DNA of 64,000 bases from Bolinopsis microptera (GCF_026151205.1 NC_087073.1:1880501-1944500); one strand, 5' to 3'. Positions 23,362-35,365 are shown, numbered from the stretch's first letter. Made by a program: numbers and translations. The notes: generated from the sequence alone by a model not told the origin.

Positions 23362-23648
23362 AATAGAAAGCCCGTGGTAATCGTATAAAAAAATATCCAT
23401 CCTAACCGAAGATACTGCCGATTATAATGCAATCGACACAACGAAATTACCACAAAACCGACCACAAGACCGATCTTTGCACGTGCACGTGTGCATTACA
23501 ACACCGTTGCTATGCAACCTTTTGGTTTTTACCTAACTTCCTATTTCTCGTCTGATTTGCACGTGGGCGGTCGTACATACATACATTCTACAGAATAATT
23601 CTTTGAATATTAATAGCTTCCTCCCTGTTACCAAGGGCTTTCTAGTCA
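23362..23648. mobile_element. Helitron-like short repeat, copy C plus an inverted terminal fragment
   Basis: Runs from TAGAAAGCCCGTGGTAATCG to a GAATAATTCTTTGAATATTA tail at about 23612. It is then followed by an inverted terminus (GCTTCCTCCCTGTTACCAAGGGCTTTCTAGT, 23616-23647), so two ends face each other. Confidence 0.6.
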
Positions 23649-23649
23649 A

Positions 23650-23944
23650 TACTATAATTCAAAGAATTATTCTGTACGACCGCCCACGTGCAAATTAGAC
23701 GAGAAATAGGAAGCTGCATAGTAACCATGGTTGATGGTAACGGTGTTCAAAAGTACTCGGCACGTGTAAAGATTTGCGAGCGACATTATGATCGGTTGTG
23801 TCGTAATTACGTTGTGTTCAGCGCGAGCTTCATTTTAATCGGCTGTATCTTCGGTTGGGACGGATATTTTTTGATGCAATAAAAACTGACTGCCAAAAAA
23901 TAGAAAACTACTAGCTTCCTCCGTGTGACCACGGGCTTTCTAGT
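23650..23944. mobile_element. Helitron-like short repeat, copy D (inverted)
   Basis: Opposite orientation to A-C. Begins ACTATAATTCAAAGAATTAT and ends GTGTGACCACGGGCTTTCTAG|TA. The terminal hairpin CCGTG-tgac-CACGG is perfect in this copy, which makes it the best-preserved end. Confidence 0.65.
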
Positions 23945-24805
23945 ATTAAATATAATATTGCATGACAAATTTATTTACAAACTTCTTCAGTCGGTTCAAT
24001 TTATTTTTCATTACCGTTACGTGTCTATAATTAAAGTATTAAACACGGTTATATAAGTTTGCTTCTTTTTTTAACTGTTAACGTTTGTTTCGTATTTATA
24101 TGTGTTTATTGGTGTTATGCTTGTTATAAATTATAACATATTTGATATTGTACTAGCCAATATGTTCTGTATTAAGTTTAACATTTAATAATGGTCAATA
24201 GCGAAATTGTTTTAGTTCCACCATCTTAAGCTTTCTGAGCCAAAAGAACCTTATATCCCAAGTTCCGACAACATTATATTAACCTAAATAAAATTGGTGA
24301 AATAGGAACGGCTTTTACTAATTCGCTAATATAACTAACATGCGGTTTTGCAGCCGAACCTTTAACTTATCATGCATGCAATAAAATGGCAAGCTAGCTT
24401 TTCATGATGCTTGTACTTAACAAGTTTACATAACCAAGATAACACTAACTCCCCAATTATAAATATGAAATTCAAAAATATCTAAAATATTATTTCGTGT
24501 TTTCATGACTGGTAGAATGCATGCTCGGGATAACTATTTCCAGTTATAGCTACAGTTAAAGCTATTTGATCTTCTAAGTATGTTATTATTGAATACTCAA
24601 TTTATTGTAATCATGGGGCAGATAAGACTTACAGTTATGGTCAATATAAAAGTGGCGTACAAATTACATATTTCGAAAAAAACCTGTCGGATGAATATGA
24701 GTACCACGAATAAATATGACCTTGATACACGTTGTAACCCCTTTTCGCGCGCATTCTACAGGTTCCACCCCTGGGTCAGCAGATTTGGGGCACGTTAAGT
24801 AATAT

Positions 24806-25119
24806 CTATAATATAATTCAAAAGATTCTTTCTGTCTGTAGCTGTCTGTACGACGCCCACGTGCAAATTAGACGAGAAATAAGAAGTTAGGTAAAAACCA
24901 AAAGGTTCCATAGCAATTAGCATGAGTGTTGGAATTCGCACGTGCACGTGCAAATATTGTTGGAACGACATTTTGATCGGTTTTGTGGTAATTACGTTTT
25001 GTTTTACATTTAAAATCGGCTGCATCTTCGGTTGGGGTGAATATTTTTGATACGATTAAAACTTTCTTTCAAAGAATACTACATACTAGCTTCATCCCTG
25101 TTACCACGGGCTTTCTAGT
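24806..25119. mobile_element. Helitron-like short repeat, copy E (inverted)
   Basis: Begins near CTATAATATAATTCAAAAG and ends TGTTACCACGGGCTTTCTAG|TA. Carries the ACGCCCACGTGCAAATTAGA, AAATCGGCTGCATCTTCGG and GATACGATTAAAACT blocks of the family. Confidence 0.65.
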
Positions 25120-26158
25120 ATTATATATAATATTATACGTATTTTATTCCGTTAGAAGACTTGCCCCAAAATAGTTTTAAGATTCACCGCTAGCCCTTCA
25201 ATGATCAATAAATGCACAAAAACAATAATAAATCACGATTTCTTAAAATTCTTGTTGTCTAAATTAAACGATTTTATCTTATCGCGTACCGTTACACGTC
25301 TGCAGCAACCAAGTACTGTTTGGAACAGATCAGCCCGAAGGGATCTCAAAGAAAAATGATCAAAGTTGTGTAGTGCTGAAAAGTGCCGAGGTATTGGATA
25401 TCGAAACAGATTGCTCCACCCCCTACCGTCAGAATAACAAATAAATGTTCATTAGTCCAAGTAATTGCGTACATAGTTCACTATGTGTTAAAAATATTGG
25501 CTCGAAGAGTAATGTAAGTTGTTGCTTAACGGGAAAATGCTTAACGAGAAAATGACTAAATTGGCTTTTCTTCAACTTTAGATGTAAGGGCGTTAGGAAT
25601 TCAAGACAATTTGAAAAAGTCGACGTTGAGATTCCGTGGGACGCCGCAATAGAACAAAAAATTAAGGACTTATTTTTCTTAATAATATAATATCCATGGG
25701 CAACAAAAATGCCGGAGAGTTCAAAGATCCAATGTTAAACAGACAATTAGGGGTCGTGGATCATTGATATTTATTAACATCAAGAGGGCGAAAATTCTTT
25801 TAAAGTAATACAGGGTTTTCCGGTTAATATGTTATTGAATCATCTACCTTACGAGACATAATTGTGTTCGATATAATGCCGGTGACCTAAATGATTTGGG
25901 AACGAAAATATGGGAATATTTGCAACGAACAAATTTGAAAATCATGTCATCATTCTATAAGTATAATCTATCGTAATTCTTGGACGGGGCTCAAATCTAT
26001 CAGGGGACTGACTGTACTCGGTCCATTCCTCTCGCTTCATATTCCTTCTTACTCTTTCTCCTCGTGGCTAAAAAACAAAAAAGAGTAGAGTAATAGACTT
26101 CGCAAGCACATCAAATCACGCGGGCTTTATACCTTTATGTTAAAGTCTCCTTTCTGTT
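25120..26158. other. intergenic, no gene seen
   Basis: No coding exon, RNA gene or clear repeat recognised. Confidence 0.5.
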
Positions 26159-26159
26159 A

Positions 26160-26375
26160 AAGTTTCCTTTCTGCCACAAAAAAGCATCATCCGCTACACG
26201 GTCCACCTACAACCACTCATTCGCAGTGAGAGCTGGAAGACTCTGGAATGTTCTCCCCAAAATTGTCAATACTCAAAAGACTTAGGCAAGCTTGAAGACA
26301 TCTCTTGGAAACTTCCTAGACACCCTTCCAGACAAGCCTCCACCCCTGGATACAGAGCAGAAAACTTTAACTCGA
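26160..26375 (+). pseudogene. C-terminal remnant of a non-LTR retrotransposon reverse transcriptase
   Basis: Read from about 26170, the plus frame gives SSATRSTYNHSFAVRAGRL, WNVLPKIVN, one in-frame TAG, then ASLKTSLGNFLDTLPDKPP. The signature 'tree of aromatic-F-V-R-A-LWN-LP followed by LKTxL--FL--LPD-PP' is typical of the extreme C-terminus of CR1/Jockey-type reverse transcriptases. The rest of the protein is absent, as expected of 5'-truncated copies, although the orientation places the missing part to the left. Confidence 0.75.
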
Positions 26376-27712
26376 TAAATTAATATAACTAGCAGTAACC
26401 CGTATAACCCTAAAATAGTGTCAACACTCAAGAGACTAAAATAATTATTACCTATTTAATTCGCGTTTTTGACACCACTTGGGGGTTCAAATTTTGGGCT
26501 CTAAAACTCCTATTCCTTGGCCAATTTTTTATTTTTTCATGCTGATTTGGAGGCCATCAAAGCATTTGACCCAGTCAAAAAAGTAACAGTTGTATATCTT
26601 TTACGGTTTTTGCGGAAAGTCGCGTTAAAGTTGATGCAGTGGTGTCAGTAAAATGGTACGGATAAACACATCCATATATATCGTCTCGCTTTATATATAG
26701 TAAGATAGACTGGTGCAGTCTGCAAGGAGGTGGTCCGCAGATTGCGTGATGGCCGTGAAGATGCCCACTTCTAAACCTCTCAATAGGTTCAATAAGTAGG
26801 TATCCTTCAAACTTCAGACCTATTAACAAGTGATTAATAAATGATTAACTATATCGAGCAGTACAAAATTAATATCTACCAACGCTTTTCATAAAATGGA
26901 ACAGAAGTGAAATGATGGTTTTAAATAGTGCGACAGAAAGATGAGAAAGTCATGCGGGGCTCCAGGCTAGGTTGCAACAGCTGAAGCCACTACCCGATAC
27001 CACCCCTATGCTGCCACTATACCTGATATCATCACTGCCATAATATCTTAATATTGTATGTAGGGCCACTTCCATGGCATGGTGGCAGTGCAGTAGTGGC
27101 AACATGCGTTACGTTGTTGTACCTACAAGCTTCTGGACCTGAGAATTTGACTGCTCGATGTACAATAATTGGCTTACATGTCACGTAATATAATTATGAG
27201 TTGCATTGCATATGTTACGTCACCCTGGTTACGTCACCCTGGTTACGTCACACTGACATTGATTTATATTAAATCCTAAATATATATAGGACTCTATACT
27301 TATAGGACTGTATATTATATAGGACTCTACATACACATTATATTCATCAAAATGTGATTCCTAACCCAAAGTCGATCGTCCCAACTCCCAAAATACAACC
27401 AAACGTTTGTCGGCATCGGCAAGCTCAACAGTAAAAACGAAGGATCAATCACGAGATAACCGTAAACTACATTAATTATTTACCGGAGACGCAAAAGGAA
27501 AAGTAACGATGGATAATGAAGTGTGTGAACCAGGTGAGATGATATTTGCAATTATATCGGTAGTTATAATTTAATCAGATCATCACAAGAACTGTAGAAC
27601 ACGCTATGTTAAAATGATGCAATGAACCAGATTGGGCTATTTCAAAGGAGGCAGTCTAGTCATTGATATCCTTTTCACTGAAAATATATACTATCCCTGA
27701 AATATGTGAACA
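26376..27712. other. intergenic, no gene seen; short tandem repeat at 27209-27252
   Basis: GTTACGTCACCCTG is repeated about three times at 27209-27252, with CACACTG in the last unit. TATAGGACTCTA/TATAGGACTGTA near 27288-27330 is another short repeat. No domain recognised. Confidence 0.5.
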
Positions 27713-27713
27713 A

Positions 27714-27922
27714 GTTTTCGTCTAGAACAATCATCGGGAATCATATTTGTGATATGAATAAGCAAGAAAATGACCTTATCCTCTCATAATTCAGGTTATT
27801 CTTGTAAGCACAGGTTGGACCAACCTGTGCTTACAAGAATAACCTGAATTATGAGGATGAGGATATTTTCCTGCTTATTCATACCACAAATCCGATTCCC
27901 GGTGATTTTTCTAGATGAAAAC
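27714..27922. repeat. long near-perfect palindrome, arms ~104 bp, no spacer
   Basis: The left arm, GTTTTCGTCTAGAACAATCA ... TAAGCACAGGTTGG, is mirrored without a loop by CCAACCTGTGCTTA ... CTAGATGAAAAC. The central 35 bases of each arm (AATTCAGGTTATTCTTGTAA plus GCACAGGTTGG) are identical. The outer parts differ at roughly ten positions and one small gap. The centre is near 27817. Could be a MITE or a replication-generated palindrome; it would form a strong cruciform. Confidence 0.9.
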
Positions 27923-28545
27923 TGGTCGGTTCGGCTTTAAAAGCATATATAATTCACTAGAACAATGATGCTAAAATGAGTTAAAAGCAAATATCTGTCC
28001 ACGTATTAATCGTACGTGTTATTTCAGAATACTAGGGGCTGATAGTGGCAGTGTTACTTTAGAACTTTAGGTTCAATAACTTTAAACAGTTTCGAGAATA
28101 GTGTCCTCTCAAATATCACTATTTTGGAAAGTTTTTGTCTGCATAGAATTTGTTGACAGATTTAATTTAAAATGGATAACAGCAGAATGAAGGACGTACG
28201 AAGGGTGCAATAATGATGGAGTTGTTATCTTGCAAGTGTCTGTGTATGGTTTTGGAAATTTTGGATTCGTCCGAATAAGTGTTAATATAGGATGGCTCTT
28301 AAGAGCTAAAGACGACCTACCCCACTGCAGTTAGGAAGAAGCACACCACAAATGCTTGTTCTCTGTTTCCCAGGAAGAGGACAATTGTTTAGCATCTTTA
28401 CCAAATATTTACCGTCTGCGCATCTGAAATCAGAAATGGCTGTTGTTTACTGTTTAGTGATATTTGACAGAATCATTAGTTCAATCTACATTACGGTGCT
28501 CATTTAAAGCCAAAGGTAAGGGCAAGGGTTATAGTGCTGTTGCAA
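27923..28545. other. intergenic, no gene seen
   Basis: No recognised feature. Confidence 0.45.
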
Positions 28546-28547
28546 CA

Positions 28548-28680
28548 TACCTTATCGGACCTTATTTGAACGGACATTACTTGAACGCTGGAGGCCCTAT
28601 AGCGCTCATCTTAATGTCCGTTCAAATAAAGTCCGTTCATTTAATGTCCGTCCCAGTAAAAGTTAAAGTCCGTTGAATTT
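28548..28680. repeat. short foldback repeat with GTCCGTTCAA motifs
   Basis: CGGACCTTATTTGAACGGACATTACTTGAACG is followed by TTAATGTCCGTTCAAATAAAGTCCG and CATTTAATGTCCG in inverse orientation, ending AGTCCGTTGAA. The inverted arms are about 24 bases with a 40-base loop. Confidence 0.75.
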
Positions 28681-28869
28681 TTTTCAAAAATGTTTCCATT
28701 TCGAACTTTTTGTCCCGAATATGATCTGAACTGTTAATTTCAGTGTATTTCAATAGCTACCATTAGACTAAACTATATTGTTGAATCAATGAAAACAAGT
28801 TATTATAAAATTTTAACGATATAAATTGTAAATATCACATTATGGTATGATCACTATCTTGATCTAAAT

Positions 28870-29180
28870 TTTTTTGCCCATGCAGTTGATCTACAAGGGA
28901 AAAACAAATCAATCTCTTCCTAAGTATACATTTCCGAAAGAATTTGAGGTTCTTCGAGAAACATTGGGCAAATGAATCTACAACAATAAGTTTTATCGAG
29001 AACATCATAGACCATAGTGCCGTATGTTAACGACGAAAAGGTTCTCCTTCATCTTTGGTCTGCCGGAGGCACAGAAAACTTTTTTAGTATATGATGTTTT
29101 CAAGGGTCATTTTACGGAAAAAGTCAACGAAATTATGGCACTCAACGCTAAAAATGTTATCACCGAAAATGTTTTCTGGA
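28870..29180 (+). pseudogene. pogo/Tigger-like DDE transposase remnant
   Basis: Fragments in different plus frames: LIYKGKTNQSLPKYTFPKEF (about 28890-28950), FIENIIDHSAV (about 28992-29022), then SFIFGLPEAQKTFLVYDVFK followed by GHFTEKVNEIMALN (29042-29145). The order 'IY-GKT-QSLP-FPK-F', then 'LLV-DVFKG--TE-V' is that of CENP-B/pogo-type DDE transposases; the aspartate in YDVFK corresponds to the second catalytic acid. Frame changes and missing flanks show a dead copy. Identification is from recalled motifs. Confidence 0.7.
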
Positions 29181-29506
29181 AACCACTATTCTCCGTTTCA
29201 AAAAAAATATTCAGCCGGATATCCGGTCGGTTCCTAATAGTAATATGGTAATTGATAAAATACACAGTCTATGAATTACAAGTTCCCGGTACATTTCGAA
29301 ATCTAGCTGCATCAGTGAAATTGAATGTGGGAATGCACAGTGCACAGCTCTCAAACGATAGATATACTTATAGTTTAAGATACGGGTGGCTAATAATTGG
29401 ATGCTTGTAATAAAATATAATATATATTAACTGCGCACTGATTATAATTCGATACTGTAGACATGAGATTCATGATTCATAGAGAACTAGCCGGGGCAAA
29501 TATGTC

Positions 29507-29592
29507 GTTACTGGGCGGCGCTCAGTCTGTCATTCCGCCGAATCTTTAATAATTATAATTATAATAGCCTGGGGTCCCCAGGTAAATATGTC
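29507..29592. repeat. third copy of the 13.2-kb foldback arm
   Basis: TTACTGGGCGGCGCTCAGTC TGTCATTCCGCCGAATCT ... AGCCTGGGGTCCCCAGGT matches the arms at 13178-13257 and 13550-13627. The palindromic CCTGGGGTCCCCAGG sits at its end. Confidence 0.7.
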
Positions 29593-29868
29593 GTGGCAAC
29601 TACTATAACTCTATTACTATACGTATAAAATAAACAAATGCGAATAATAAACGGATCAACATCACTGAAATCTTATTACTTATACCCTGAGCCCTGAGAA
29701 AGAAAAGAATTTAGACCTAATGGCGATTTTTCTCACCAAGTTAACAGAGCCTGTCCTAAATTGAGTAAATAGTGCCTCCAATATACAATTTATTTATACT
29801 TTTATAGATTGCAACGGCCCTTAAGCGCTTGGTGCATCGACTTTAATTCTATTTAAAGTCTTTATAAT

Positions 29869-32804
29869 TAGTAAGGGGAAAAGTGGTCGATTTAAGGGTT
29901 CCGTTGGATTTGAATGTTCACAAGGATTTCTCAACGGAATATGGTAGTTAGGACCCCTACGAACATAATTAGACTTGTTGCCAATTTTGTATCTCAACAG
30001 AAACACCACTTTTACCACTTTTTACCACCTTTGTACCACCTTTCTGGTTTGCCAAATATCTTTAGTTGTGAACGTCGTAGAAGGCTGCAAATTAACCTAG
30101 AATGTTTATCTTATCAAGGAGTAAAACTTTTGTACTAATATTTTTTACATTGGACAATCAGCTAATTGGATAATTACCAATTAGTTAATCACCAAAAAAG
30201 GTGAAAATTTTTTATTGGCTCAAAATGATTGAAATCGTTTTAAACACGGAAAAAAGTATTTTTAAGAAAAACTTCAAAAATTTTTCACTCAAAATATATT
30301 TTCGAGACTTGGAAAAAATGTTTGAAAATTTGAAAATATTTTTTTTCGCCAAAAGTGATCGAATTGCATGAAACGTGGATAAAAATGCTTTGCAGAAAAA
30401 CTTCGAAGATTTTTAGATTGGGGAATACTAAAATCATCAATATTTGAAGTTGGAGTTCAGTAAATCTCGACATATTTTAGTAATTAGGAATAGCTTAGCG
30501 GAAAGGGCTGAACCTGAAAAAGGTTAACCACACAATGTTAGAGTTTCATAACTAATTACAATACAGCTTTATCAAATTCCACATAAAGAAACAGCACAAA
30601 AGGACCATTTAAGATCGAACCGATTTTACCTGCTGTACTATCATTTTATTGATTTCAATGATCAAAACCTCTGTACCGTCAATATTTCCAATCTAGACCG
30701 GGTATCTGAATGTACCGGACCTCTTATTTACCTCTATAAATAGATCCAGTTGTGCAAGAAATGCGATTTCTCACAGAGGTTTCTTTTAACTGTGCACTTT
30801 TTGTCACTCTCGCAAGAGGCCTGGTATTATAGGGGGGTATAGGAAGCGAGTGTAAATATACCTTCCATCATCCACTGTGGCTTTTTTGTATTGTGAATTC
30901 GCATGTCGCTTCGTTTGCTATGCAAGATACCTCAAATAACCCCCATATGTCATTGCCAGGGTCGGGATAGAGCTGGAGATATCATTGAAAAGTTGCTAGA
31001 AATAGCTAGATTTAGAGTAAACTGGTGGTAGCTGGGTGGTCATGGTGCTAGCATGGATGTAGTAGAACCGAGCTACATGGGGTTTCATTGGAGTTGGTTA
31101 TTTTAATGGCCAAAGAGTGCCGGAACTAAAGTTACTTAAAATTGCAGTTGAGGGGCAGTGCAATTTGCAAACCACGGTGGAGTCAGGGACATAGAGCTAC
31201 AGTGCAGCCGCAGGGGTACTGCAAAAGAACAGTGCAAGTGATACAGTCTGCAACAGTAAAACGCCGAAGAAGGACATAAGATTGTGGTTGCAGAGGAGAG
31301 GAGCTGGAACCTGATTGTGTTTGGGTTGTAAGAAGAGGAGGAAGAAGAGTTTCCTGCTCTGGTAACTACATTTTTGGAAGAGGTGGGGTGAGAACCTATT
31401 TCCAAGCGACAAGGCCAAGGGTGGGCTGGAAGCAACCAAGTACAGCTATCCGACCTATCAAGATCACCGTCCTGAGCTTAACAGCCTTTCATCAGCTCTC
31501 TGTCCCTGACTCCACCGTGGTTTACACTGCCCCTCAACTGCAATCTTAAGTGACTTTAGTTCCGGCACTCTTTGGCCATTAAAATAACCAACTCCAATGA
31601 AACCCCGTGTAGCTGTGTAGCTACGTTCTACTACATCCATGCTAGCACCATGACCACCCAGCTACCACCACTTTACTCTAAATCTAGCTATTTCTAGCAA
31701 CTTTTCAATGCTATCTCCAGCTCTATCCCGACCCTGGCAATGAAGCAATGACATATGGGGGTTATTTGAGGTATCTTGCATAGCAAACGAAGCGGCATGC
31801 GAATTCACAATACAAAAAAGCCACAGTGGATGATGGAAGGTATATTTACACTCGCTTCCTATACCCCCTATAATACCAGGCCTCTTGCGAGAGTGACAAA
31901 AAGTGCACAGTTAAAAGAAACCTCTGTGAGAAATCGCATTTCTTGCACAACTGGATCTAATTATAGAGGTAAATAAGAGGTCCGGTATAGATTGGAAAGA
32001 TTGACGGTACAGAGGTTTTGATCATTGACATCAATAAAATGATAGTACAGCAGGTAAAATCGGTTCGATTTTAAATGGTCCTTTTGTGCTGTTTCTTTAT
32101 GTGGAATTTGATAAAGCTGTATTGTAATTAGTTATGAAACTCTAACATTGTGTGGTTAACCTTTTTCAGGTTCAGCCCTTTCCGCTAAGCTATTCCTAAT
32201 TACTAAAATATGTCGAGATTTACTGAACTCCAACTTCAAATATTGATGATTTTAGTATTCCCCAATCTAAAAATCTTCGAAGTTTTTCTGCAAAGCATTT
32301 TTATCCACGTTTCATGCAATTCGATCACTTTTGGCGAAAAAAAATATTTTCAAATTTTCAAACATTTTTTCCAAGTCTCGAAAATATATTTTGAGTGAAA
32401 AATTTTTGAAGTTTTTCTTAAAAATACTTTTTTCCGTGTTTAAAACGATTTCAATCATTTTGAGCCAATAAAAAATTTTCACCTTTTTTGGTGATTAACT
32501 AATTGGTAATTATCCAATTAGCTGATTGTCCAATGTAAAAAATATTAGTACAAAAGTTTTACTCCTTGATAAGATAAACATTCTAGGTTAATTTGCAGCC
32601 TTCTACGACGTTCACAACTAAAGATATTTGGCAAACCAGAAAGGTGGTACAAAGGTGGTAAAAAGTGGTAAAAGTGGTGTTTCTGTTGAGATACAAAATT
32701 GGCAACAAGTCTAATTATGTTCGTAGGGGTCCTAACTACCATATTCCGTTGAGAAATCCTTGTGAACATTCAAATCCAACGGAATGCCACTTTTCCCCTT
32801 ACTA
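29869..32804. mobile_element. 2.9-kb foldback element with ~1.3-kb inverted arms
   Basis: The left arm (29869-31198) and right arm (31494-32804) are near-identical reverse complements around a 295-base unique loop (31199-31493). The ends read TAGTAAGGGGAAAAGTGG on both sides, and the element is flanked by AAT/TA-like bases, so a TA target duplication with terminus GTAAGGGG is possible. Differences between the arms are few: a 13-base stretch present only near the left end (TCGATTTAAGGG) and scattered substitutions. Each arm has the same short open frames, and no transposase is evident. It could be a non-autonomous DNA transposon or a recent inverted duplication. Confidence 0.85.
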
Positions 32805-33289
32805 AATTATCTGCACCCGGAAATTAAAAACTGCAAAATCTTGCAGCTTCGGGAAATTAAATTATCACAATGATATATCAGAGTTCAGACTACGCAATAT
32901 GTAAGTCAACGAAAATAAATCCCATGGAAAAAGCGCTCTTGATGAATCGCTAATGAGAGCGGGAACTGGAAAAAGGACGGTCAAGCAAAACCCTTGCAAA
33001 TCTGATCGAAGAGTTACTACCAAGCTCCCACACTGTAAAACACTAAATCATGTCAAGTCCTAAATAATGGTGATCAGTGCAGAACGAACAGCAAAGCCAA
33101 AAAAAAAAGAAAAGGGGGGACCCCCAACCCATGTAGGCGTAGCTGAGACGCCTCACAGCAAGTAGACCAAAGTGGCTCTTGCTTGTGAAAGGTGTATCAA
33201 CTCCCCGCTTGGTTCAGCTAGGCCTGATGGAGTTCTCTTCCAATTATTCAATTAGACAGTTATATATTAGTGAATTCATTCCCGATCTC

Positions 33290-33416
33290 ATTTTTAAATC
33301 CCAGGATTCGGGAATCCCGACCAAAATAAATCCCGGGATTCCCGAAAATCGGAAAAATTTCCCGGATTCCCCGAAAATCGGGAATTTCCCGGAAATCAGG
33401 ATTCCCGAACATTGAA
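33290..33416. repeat. CCCGGGATTCCCGAAAATCGG low-complexity cluster
   Basis: Irregular copies of TTCGGGAATCCCG / ATTCCCGAAAATCGG over 125 bases. The motif is palindromic and could form hairpins. Open frames in both strands here are artefacts of the repeat. Confidence 0.8.
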
Positions 33417-33544
33417 AGTTTGTTAAAACATATGGTGCCAATCCTGGAGTTCGACTACGAGTCGTGCATGAAATAGTTCGAAAACACAGTGCTGTTGCAA
33501 TTTAGTGCTGCTGCAACATAGTGGGGACAAAACTAAAATGTTTT

Positions 33545-33680
33545 CTAAAAAGTAAAAAGAACTCACAAGTACAGATAAGTTGGAAGATGTTTAGAATAAT
33601 GTAGTCTCAAGAAAATATCCACTTGCTCGGCATTACATCATGCAATCAACATTGTCAGCTGGTTTAGATGCATTCACTAA
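33545..33680. repeat. duplicated 3' flank of the receptor-tail gene, copy 3
   Basis: AAAGTAAAAAGAACTCACAA GTACAGATAAGTTGG ... CATGCAATCAACATTGTCAGCT matches 34679-34900 and 40776-40920. It shows that the duplication units extend beyond the coding sequence. Confidence 0.85.
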
Positions 33681-33990
33681 GGATTAAAATTTCATAGAAA
33701 ATGAAAAACATCAGTAAAAAATGAAAGATGAACCTCAAGTTAAGTGTACAACAGATTGTTTCAATACTTGATACTTATACTGATTTTATGAAATTTATGC
33801 AAAAATCAAAACAATATCAAACAATTATACAAGTACATAAAAATCTGACAAAACACAAAATATTGAAAGCCTCCTCTGAAACTTTTGCTTTATTAAAAAC
33901 AACTGCGCAGGAAAATACAATAAAATAATTCGAAAGACATCTCTTAAATTAAATTATCAACTTTTCTTCTGAACTCCATATATAGCTTTA

Positions 33991-34428
33991 TCATCCAGAC
34001 TCTGTACTCGAGGTAGAGGGTGAGACAGTCTTACAGCTTTTGCAGTTTAAACAAAATTTAAGGGTATTTCTTTTTCTTGGGCCTTTAGCCTTCTTCAAGC
34101 TCCTCCTTTCCTTTGCATCATCTGTCTTTAAGTGCTCCAGCTTCTCCAATTTCAGAATTCCAAGAACTGGTTTCGGATTTCTTAATGATCGCCGATTTAT
34201 CCCTACTTTTTCTTTTTCATGCGGAAATTCTAATGCTGGTTTGCAGAAAGGCTCATCACCGAATAATTCTTGAGACGGATCAAATTTAATTTCAATCTTT
34301 CCAGTGCTCGCGCTTTGATTGTTCAAGTCTTCTTGACGATCATGTCTAAATGCCGTATCATCCAAATCTTCAGGTGGCGCAAACATCGGCTTGAATATTT
34401 CCAAAACAATATAATTTCTGCAGCCCAC
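33991..34428 (-). pseudogene. partial third copy of the receptor-tail gene (C-terminal end only)
   Basis: 146-codon open frame whose opening (EIFKPMFAPPEDLDD, RHDRQEDLNNQ) and C-terminus (LKFCLNCKSCKTVSPS, close to TESG) match the ends of the larger copies at 35366-39211 (SMLAPPDDLND, RYDRQEALKK) and 41352-42470 (LKYCLNCKSCKTVSPS). About 3 kb present in the larger copies is missing between the shared upstream flank and this coding part. Probably a truncated duplicate. Function unknown. Confidence 0.7.
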
Positions 34429-34678
34429 ACGTCGATTTATCTACCGTGGAGCTGTATCATTCTTCTCGTTCTTGTGCTTGGTACAATAGTTGTAGAGACA
34501 AACTTACTGAGGAGAGTAACATTGAAAATGGTTGCAGTGGTATCTGACAGCATTGCTTATTGTTTATATAATTGTTACTCAGAGAGAGAGGAAGGGGTTT
34601 GATAGGGAGCTAAAAAAGAAGTTAAGTGTGAAATTCTTATTATATTAATCATTGAAAACAAGTCGAAATGAAAATCTA

Positions 34679-34900
34679 AAAAGTAAAAAGTGAAATGTAC
34701 TCACAAGTACAGTGTAGATAAGTTGAAAGAAGTCTAGATGTAGTCACAAGAGAATGTCCACTTGTTTAGCGTTACACAAGAGAATGTCCACTTGTTCAGC
34801 GTTACACAAGAGATCGTCCACTGGTTCAGCGTTACACAAGAGAATGTCCACTTGTTCAGCGTTACATCCTGCAATCAACATTGTCAGCTCAATTAAAGCT
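34679..34900. repeat. duplicated 3' flank, copy 2, with a 31-bp tandem repeat
   Basis: Same flank as 33545-33680 and 40776-40920, but with four copies of ACACAAGAGAATGTCCACTT/GTTCAGCGTT at about 34745-34868, where the other flanks have one. The expansion arose after duplication. Confidence 0.85.
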
Positions 34901-35365
34901 TTCATTAAGTTGGGCAAGAAAATTCCATTAAAAAAACCGTAGTAAAATGGATAGATGAACCTCAACTTAAGTACAATTGTTTGAATCTGATATTTAATAA
35001 CAATATCAAGTTTTTAGTATCAACAGTGCAGATCTTTCGATTTTCAATAATTATAGATTAAAATCAAACAAGCAAATAGTCAATTAAAAAATAATATGTA
35101 CATGATGTATGCATTGTAATAACGGAATCTAGGCAAAAATCAAAACAATAAACAACACAAAAACATAAAAATCTGACCAAATATTGAGAACCATCTCTGA
35201 TCAAAGTACCAATTTATGTTAACTTTATTTGCGCGTGAAAATATATAACAGAAACAATTCGAAACACATCTCTTAAATGAAATTACAAACTTTTTTTGAC
35301 CACCAGACAGCTTTACCGTCCAGACTCTGTGTTAGAAGGTGATACAGTCTTACAACATTTTCAGT

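Noticed and set aside
31136-31439. Serine/leucine-rich minus-strand frames around the foldback loop
   Set aside because: Not conserved between the arms and no domain or splice context.
30285-32769. Paired identical open frames (MSRFTELQLQ and MFTRISQRNM types) as real genes
   Set aside because: They are reflections of the inverted arms of the foldback element, short, and without recognised domains.
33179-33441. Opposing open frames rich in IPGIPENR / SGKFPIFGES
   Set aside because: Caused by the CCCGGGATTCCCG low-complexity repeat.
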